Below are positions 6,227 to 11,151 of a DNA stretch of 11,151 bases, piece by piece. This DNA comes from Sporisorium sorghi (taxonomy: Eukaryota; Basidiomycota; Ustilaginomycetes; Ustilaginales; Ustilaginaceae). The stretch covers positions 1 to 11,151 of the forward strand of contig JALCCG010000455.1 of assembly GCA_023212695.1 (NCBI GenBank), in the 5' to 3' direction. Below the pieces are notes generated by a model. It did not search any database. It was not told where the DNA came from and was given only the letters and a program-made list of their open reading frames with translations. The position numbers and the translations under genes were made by a program. The stretch's first letter is position 1. Each line of letters begins with the position of its first letter.

Positions 6227-8331
6227 TCCAGGGCAAGCTCGTCTGGTCGCCCCACGATGTCTCGGCTACCTCGATGGACGCTTTTCGCCGCACCGTCAAC
6301 GAACGCTTCTCGCTCCATCTCGAGTCTTACGATCAGCTCTGGCAGTGGTCGTGCGAGCATCTCAACGATTTCTGGACCGCTGTATGGGACGAGACGGGCG
6401 TCGTTGCCTCTGTCAAAGTTCCACGGGCTATTGCGGACGATGCGCCCATCTACCCTCCGCCACGCTGGTTCGAGGGGGCGCGGCTCAACTTTGCCGAGAA
6501 CCTGCTGCGCCATGGTGCGCCTTCTTCGAGCTCAGAAGCGCGCGAGAGGACGGCGGTGATCCAGTCCACCGAGGTGGATACCACCACGGGCGAGTTGGAC
6601 GAGTCGTCGATTACGTATCAAGAGCTGTACACGTTGACGGCGCAGGCGGCAGCGGCGATGCGACAGCGCGGCGTCACGGTCAACGATACCATCGCGAGCT
6701 ACTCGGCCAACAACATCGAGAACCTGGTGGCGTTCTTGGCGGCGTCGTCGATCGGGGCGGTGTGGACGAGCGCCGCGGCGGATTTTGGGCCCGAGGGCGT
6801 GCTGGAGCGGCTGAGGACGGTGCGGCCCAAGCTGCTGCTCAGCGTCAATGCGGTGCGGTACAATGGTAAGGTGCACGACCACCTGCACAAGCTGCAGAGT
6901 GTAGCGGACGGGCTCGCAGCCGACAGGGAGGAAGGCGAGCAGGCGCTCGAGGGCGTCATTGTCGTCCCCTACGTCCGATCGCATCCTCTCCCTGAAGGAC
7001 TCAAGACTTCGCCTACACAAACCAACGCCACAACAACGCGCTGGACGAGCTGGGACCATTTTGTGTCAGAAGGCTCAGCCGCCGCCACCCGCGCGATCGA
7101 GTTCGAACAGCTCGACTTCAACCACCCGCTCTGGATCCTCTTCTCTTCAGGAACCACGGGCAAGCCGAAAGCCATCACGCACCGCGCCGGCGGCATGCTG
7201 CTGCAGCTCTCGAAAGAGCACCTCATCCACGGCGGCCTCACCCCCCAGGACGTATTCTTCCAGCACACGACGACGGGGTGGATGATGTGGAACTTCCTCA
7301 TCGCCGGACTCGTCACGGGATGCCGCATTGTTCTGTATGACGGCGGCCCGCTCAAGCCGGCGTCGGTGCTGTGGTCGCTGGCGGAACGCCACGGCGTGAC
7401 GACGTTCGGCACCTCGGCGGCGTACCTCGGTGCGCTCGAGAAGAGCGGCTATGCTGTAGCGCAGAACCACCCGGGTTTGAAGGTGCGCCAGGTGCTGAGC
7501 ACGGGCTCGCCGCTGCGCGCGGAGCTGTATCCCTTCATCCTTTCGACCATTGGAGCGCATGTGCTGGTGGGGAGCATCACGGGGGGTACGGACCTGTGCT
7601 CGCTGTTCGCGGGGCACAATGTGGCGCTGCCCGTGCGCGCGGGCGAGATCCAGGCGCGCAACCTCGGCATGGCGGTCGCCGTGTACGATTCGGATCGCGG
7701 TGAGGAATTGAGTGCGGGAACGGTGGGCGACCTGGTGTGCACGCGCCCGTTCCCCGCGCAGCCGCTCGGCTTCTGGCGCCAACCTGAGCAGAAGTACTAC
7801 GAGTCGTACTACGCCCAGGTCAGGGGAGTGTGGTACCACGGCGACTTTGTCCAGCTCAGCCCGCACGGAGGGGTGGTCATGCTCGGCCGGTCGGATGGCA
7901 TCCTCAACCCCGGCGGCATCCGCTTTGGGTCCAGCGAGATCTACGAGCTCCTCGAAAGCCCCGCCAACCCGTTGCAGGCGAGTATCGCAGATGCGCTCGT
8001 CGTCGCGCTCAAGACGCCCGCGGGGGACGACGAGGTCGTGTGCCTCTTTGTGGTGCTTGCGCAAAATGTAAGGGTGGACAAGGAGGCGGTGCGCAAGACG
8101 CTGACGGCGCTGATTAGGAGCAAGAGGAGCGCGAGACATGTGCCGCGGTTCATCGAGTTTGTGACGGACATCCCCAAAACGCTGAACGGGAAGAAGGTCG
8201 AAGTGCCGGTCAAGAAGATCGTCAACGGCGCGAGCTTGGATGCGATCAACCAGGCGACGCTGCTCAACCCGCAGAGTCTGGGCCAGTTCGTCACGCTCGG
8301 CGAGCTGTTGCGCGGCCGTCTGCAGTCTTAG
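6178..8331 (+). CDS. AACS: Acetoacetyl-CoA synthetase
   Basis: The 717-aa protein is an adenylate-forming ligase of the ANL superfamily (EC 6.2.1.16). It joins acetoacetate to CoA with ATP going to AMP, producing cytosolic acetoacetyl-CoA for HMG-CoA/sterol and lipid synthesis. An ACS-type N-terminal domain is visible (YDQLWQWSCEHLNDFW, 51-66). Core motifs follow in order: SSGTTGKPKAITH (323-335), SITGGTDLCSLF (466-477), YHGDF (553-557), GRSDGILNPGGIRFGSSEIYE region (570-590) and the C-terminal TLNGKKVEV with the likely catalytic K672. The GGTD signature with GEIQARNLGM separates it from acetyl-CoA synthetases. The length exceeds human AACS (672 aa) through a Ser11 run after the start and a variable linker at about 240-310. 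The gene has no intron. It lies 785 nt downstream of PCK1 on the same strand and converges on VCX1. Confidence 0.95.
6191..6224 (+). repeat. (GCA/AGC)11 repeat encoding poly-serine
   Basis: Eleven near-perfect AGC units in the AACS frame (ten AGC and a final AGT) encode Ser6-Ser16. Such a tract is prone to length change by slippage. It sits ahead of the first conserved domain, so unit gain or loss should be tolerated. Confidence 0.92.
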
Positions 8332-8418
8332 CCACATCACACAGATCAGAGAGCAAACAATGCAAATGCAAGCACGCGAGAATATATACAAAGCAAACAC
8401 GAACCATATCGCGTGCGA
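8332..8418. terminator. Shared 3' region of convergent AACS and VCX1
   Basis: Only 87 bp separate the two stop codons. The region is A-rich on the plus strand and holds ATATATA at 8382-8388. TATATA is a yeast-type polyadenylation efficiency element and is palindromic, so it could serve both transcripts. The two 3' UTRs almost surely overlap. Near-identical AGCAAACA copies lie at about 8352 and 8392. No AATAAA is seen. Confidence 0.5.
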
Positions 8419-10029
8419 TCAACGACTGTGGCAGTATGCATCCGAGAACAGCGAGTCGGCGAGGTCGTCCGGCACAAACCACACCGTCAGCGCCACGATG
8501 AGGTACACCATGATGAGCACAAAGCCCTCCAGATAGTTCGACCGGTTGTCCGCAATGGCAAAGTTGACAATCAACACCGTCAAGAACAACAAGATGGTGG
8601 CAAACGGATCAAAGAGCAGCGTCAACGGCTTATCTCCCATCCACGCGATGAGCACCAGCAGCGGGATGACAAACAGCGCGATCTGGATCGACGAGCCAAT
8701 CGCAATCGAGCTGGCCATCTGGATCTTGTTCTTCCACGCAAAGATCACCGCAGCCAGATGCTCGGTCGCATTACTCGCGATGGGTAGCAGGATCAACCCG
8801 ATCCACGTGCGTGTAATAGCCCCCGTCGACGTGACCACGTTGATCGCCGTAACCAGCCACTCGGACGTGACGCCGATCAGGCACGTGACGATCACCAGCG
8901 TGATGATGACGGCAGGCATGTTCATCTGCGGCTGCTCCTCCTCGTCACCGTTGCCGTCCTCGAAGAACTCCTTGTGCGACGACAGGCTGAAATACAAAAA
9001 GCCAAAGTAGATGAGCAGCAGCAGCACCGACACGCCACGGCTGAACTCGAGAATGTCGCCACGCTCCGTATTGTCCGGAATCCCACCGAGCACCGCATGG
9101 AACGCCGAGGGAATCACGAGCGAGATGACGGCCATCATGAGCAGCGACGTATTCAGCTGTGCGGGCGCTTCCAGGAACACCTGCTCCTTCACCCGCAGGC
9201 CTCCGACGAAGAAACACGTGCCGAGCACCAACAACAAGTTCGACAGGATCGAACCCAGCAACGACGTCTGCGTCACAATCAGCTCGCAGTTGAACAGCGA
9301 CACGATAGCCACGATCAACTCGACGGCATTGCCGAGCGAAGCGTTGATCAGACCGCCGATGGTCTCGCCCACACGCAGCGACAGCTCCTCGGTCGCCTGC
9401 GACAGGATCGTCGCCAACGGCATGATGGCCAAGAACGAGGTGACGAACACCGCGATGCCGTTCTTCTCGACGTTCTGATCGAGCGCGAAATGCAGCGCCC
9501 ACGAGATGGGGATGAACACCAGCAGGATGTTGAGAAGCGACCCGAAGAGGATGTTCTTGAGGCTCACGAGCGTGCCGGGCGGCTTGGCCAGTCGATGTTC
9601 TGGCGTAAACAGGTCGGTAAACGATCGTCGCAGCGTCGCTCTGGATTCCATGGTGGCTCTACGCGGTGGGCCGGCAAACGGACCGCCCAAGCCTTCGCGT
9701 ATAGACGACTGGTCCCGATCCACACCGCGCTTGCGCGTGGCCGCCGACGACGCCGGGTCGGACGACAGCGTGCGCGATAGCGCGGACGAGCCTTCGTTGG
9801 ACGACGTGGCTTGGCCCTTTTCGAGCACGTCCGGGTCCGAGTCGGCGATGGTGGCGCGCTTGGGTCGCTGCGTGAACTGGTTGGCGGCGCTGCTTGCGTT
9901 GGAGGCTCTTGGCGTCGCTGCGGCCAGGGCGGGTTTGGGCGAGGAGTAGGGGTTGTCGGAGTTGGCGCCGTTGGTGTCGGGTGGTGTCGGATCGGCGACC
10001 GCTGGGTTTGTTGGTGTTGACGATGACAT
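8419..10029 (-). CDS. VCX1: Vacuolar-type Ca2+/H+ exchanger (CAX family)
   Basis: The 536-aa protein belongs to the CAX branch of the Ca2+:cation antiporters, which use the vacuolar proton gradient to move cytosolic Ca2+ into the vacuole. A Ser/Pro/Ala-rich, probably disordered N-terminus (about 1-150) precedes about 11 membrane helices: roughly 162-181, 191-209, 222-247, 254-275, 292-313, 331-349, 372-397, 405-431, 441-462, 468-491 and 500-519. The two alpha-repeats carry the transport motifs GNAVE (233-237) and SNATEH (419-424). A typical acidic loop (EFFEDGNGDEEE, about 354-365) joins the halves. Yeast Vcx1 is 411 aa; the extra length is N-terminal. The start at 10029 has A at -3 and is the first ATG after a 350-nt ATG-free leader, and codons from there on are GC3-rich. 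Met127 is a strong alternative start. The gene has no intron. Confidence 0.95.
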   Translation of the reverse strand: MSSSTPTNPAVADPTPPDTNGANSDNPYSSPKPALAAATPRASNASSAANQFTQRPKRATIADSDPDVLEKGQATSSNEGSSALSRTLSSDPASSAATRKRGVDRDQSSIREGLGGPFAGPPRRATMESRATLRRSFTDLFTPEHRLAKPPGTLVSLKNILFGSLLNILLVFIPISWALHFALDQNVEKNGIAVFVTSFLAIMPLATILSQATEELSLRVGETIGGLINASLGNAVELIVAIVSLFNCELIVTQTSLLGSILSNLLLVLGTCFFVGGLRVKEQVFLEAPAQLNTSLLMMAVISLVIPSAFHAVLGGIPDNTERGDILEFSRGVSVLLLLIYFGFLYFSLSSHKEFFEDGNGDEEEQPQMNMPAVIITLVIVTCLIGVTSEWLVTAINVVTSTGAITRTWIGLILLPIASNATEHLAAVIFAWKNKIQMASSIAIGSSIQIALFVIPLLVLIAWMGDKPLTLLFDPFATILLFLTVLIVNFAIADNRSNYLEGFVLIMVYLIVALTVWFVPDDLADSLFSDAYCHSR

Positions 10030-10382
10030 TGTGTCTCGGTAGGGTTCCGAAGGTGGTTGTCGAGGAGGGTGTTGTGGATCTTCCGATTGAGTCGGATCCA
10101 CCGCAAAGGATGATGGTTGATGATGAAAGACTGTCTTGCGTATGGATGCTGAAGTGTAGATTGGCGAGAGTCGGCAAAGACGGTCGAGAGAGAAGGTACT
10201 GGTCGATGATGGTCGATGGAAAGCAAGTAAGAAGTGGCAAGCGGTAGCAGTCACAAGAACGTGCCAAGATTTCGAGACACCAACTCCACAGAGAGAGGGA
10301 GCGCTTCTGAGCGCGGAGAGAGTGTGAGAAAGAGCCAGCGTGTGTGTCACTTGCCACTCACTGAAGCAGTGCTTGCTCTCCG
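10030..10382 (-). promoter_or_regulatory. VCX1 leader and proximal promoter
   Basis: Read on the minus strand this 353-nt stretch contains no ATG and is pyrimidine-rich (CTCTCTCCGCG and CCCTCTCTCTG type at about 10290-10320), as in the other leaders of the window. The VCX1 frame stays open through it to 10695, but only non-ATG codons are available here and the sequence does not look like an exchanger. A GTGAGT donor-like site lies at 10361-10356 on the minus strand. Confidence 0.45.
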
Positions 10383-11060
10383 TCACATGCGAGGTCAATC
10401 CGCAATCTCGCACAGCTTTTTTCTCTCTTCGTAATTCATTCCGTCGGTCAAGCTGCCCATTCAAGTCTGTTTTTGTTTCGCCTGCGCAGCCAGAAGCAAA
10501 GAAAAAAGCGCTGCAGCCACCTGCAGCCCAAAGCCAAAAAAAATCAACAATCACACACGCATCGCCACATCCCACTCTGTCTCCCTTTGCTGCAGATGCT
10601 GTGGCCAGTGGGCAGCGGGCGACCCCCTTTCCGAAGCCGACGTGGGTCCCTGCTTTCAAGCTGCCTTTCCTCAATGCTTTTGGCAGAGAGGCCATTGCTT
10701 CACAGAGTGGGTCGATTTAAAAACAAGGCTTTCAGTGGTCATGGCGTGAGTGCTCCCCTCGATCATGAGCGAGAGAGCAAGGCAGAAAAGTGGGATGATG
10801 CGCCAAGCAAAAATAGGCAACCGGTCGTCTGTCTGTCGGTGCCTAACTTACAGTAGAAAGCAAAGTCGCCGCGCTTCGTTGTTGAAAGGGCTGCAGGACG
10901 ACACACCCACAGCATTGCGAGCAAAACACGCTAAAAATGACGTTGACACCTTGGCAACCGACGGAGACGGCGGTGCGGCTGGGAGGCAGTTGCCAGAGGC
11001 GAGAGAGAGGGGCCACACCGCGGTTCAGCAGAAGCGAAGCGCGCGGGATCGGATTTTTTT
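10383..11060. other. Distal VCX1 upstream region, no gene seen
   Basis: No frame shows codon bias or a known family. A TATA-like TTTAAAAA (10716-10723 on plus, so TTTTTAAA for VCX1) lies about 690 bp before the VCX1 ATG. A GTAAGT donor-like site on the minus strand at 10851-10846 could mark a leader intron. A tandem pair of CTGCAGCC at 10511-10518 and 10521-10528 is the only local repeat noted. TGACGT at 10938-10943 is a half site for bZIP factors, with low information. Confidence 0.4.
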
Positions 11061-11113
11061 CCCACCGATCCCACTCCCCCCCCCCCCACCTCCCCCCCCG
11101 CCCCCCCCCTCCC
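11061..11113. repeat. C-rich tract with G-quadruplex/i-motif potential
   Basis: C runs of 12 (11076-11087), 8 (11092-11099), 9 (11101-11109) and 3 (11111-11113) follow each other with one- to four-base spacers, and a further CCC lies at 11061-11063. The minus strand therefore carries at least four closely spaced G runs, which fits the general rule for an intramolecular G-quadruplex. It lies about 1.05 kb upstream of the VCX1 start codon on the G-rich strand. Confidence 0.85.
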
Positions 11114-11151
11114 AGCGAAGACTCCAATAGTCATGCGAGAGTCGGGGGAAG

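Noticed and set aside
7147..8400. 417-codon open frame antisense to AACS
   Set aside because: Arg/Ala/His-rich shadow of a GC3-rich gene, without recognisable motifs.
8974..9780. 268-codon plus-strand frame inside VCX1
   Set aside because: Antisense to the membrane-helix region; its Gln/Arg/His-rich content is the complement of the exchanger codons.
10514..10520. GTGGCTG on the minus strand as a Crz1/calcineurin-type site for VCX1
   Set aside because: It only partly matches the published yeast core, and a seven-base motif is expected by chance in this length.
10030..10695. 222-residue N-terminal extension of the VCX1 frame
   Set aside because: The frame is open, but there is no ATG between 10029 and 10382 on that strand, the sequence looks like leader DNA, and no CAX family member needs it.
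10750..11130. 126-codon plus-strand frame ending in poly-proline
   Set aside because: The proline run is the translation of the C-rich tract; the rest has no bias or family match.

Overview
The window looks like nuclear DNA of a compact, GC-rich basidiomycete, most likely a smut or smut-related yeast (Ustilaginomycetes such as Ustilago, Sporisorium or Pseudozyma). The reasons are fungal versions of all four recognisable proteins, coding frames that strongly prefer C or G in the third position, short introns with GTAAGT donors and a CTAAC branch site, pyrimidine-rich ATG-free leaders, and long homopolymer and trinucleotide tracts. The assignment to smuts is an inference from style, not from a search.

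Layout, left to right. Positions 1-74 are an uninterrupted A tract. Next comes an open frame to 360 that may be the 3' end of an unknown plus-strand gene. On the minus strand, 1001-435 holds a spliced three-exon gene for the small oligosaccharyltransferase subunit Ost5 (TMEM258 family, 85 aa). It is invisible to long-ORF searching. A long divergent intergenic region (1002-3733) follows. It contains a TATA-like site, a pyrimidine-rich ATG-free stretch ending in a GTAAGT donor, several microsatellites, a T23 tract and a CT-rich leader. The plus-strand ATP-dependent phosphoenolpyruvate carboxykinase gene (PCK1, 3734-5392) and the plus-strand acetoacetyl-CoA synthetase gene (AACS, 6178-8331) lie in tandem. 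A minus-strand vacuolar-type Ca2+/H+ exchanger gene (VCX1/CAX, 10029-8419) converges on AACS with only 87 bp between the stop codons. The right end (10030-11151) is the VCX1 upstream region and finishes in a very C-rich tract.

How the genes relate. PCK1 (gluconeogenesis from oxaloacetate) and AACS (cytosolic activation of acetoacetate, feeding sterol and lipid precursors) both belong to the handling of two- and four-carbon units, so their adjacency may reflect shared regulation on non-sugar carbon. That is inference. OST5 (ER N-glycosylation) and VCX1 (vacuolar calcium uptake) look like unrelated housekeeping neighbours. I see no mobile element, phage, CRISPR array or convincing RNA gene.

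The most interesting points are the cryptic OST5 gene, an internal ATG in VCX1 (Met127) in an exact GCCACCATGG context that would give a 410-aa short exchanger, the possible long leader intron upstream of PCK1, and the A74 tract at the left edge.
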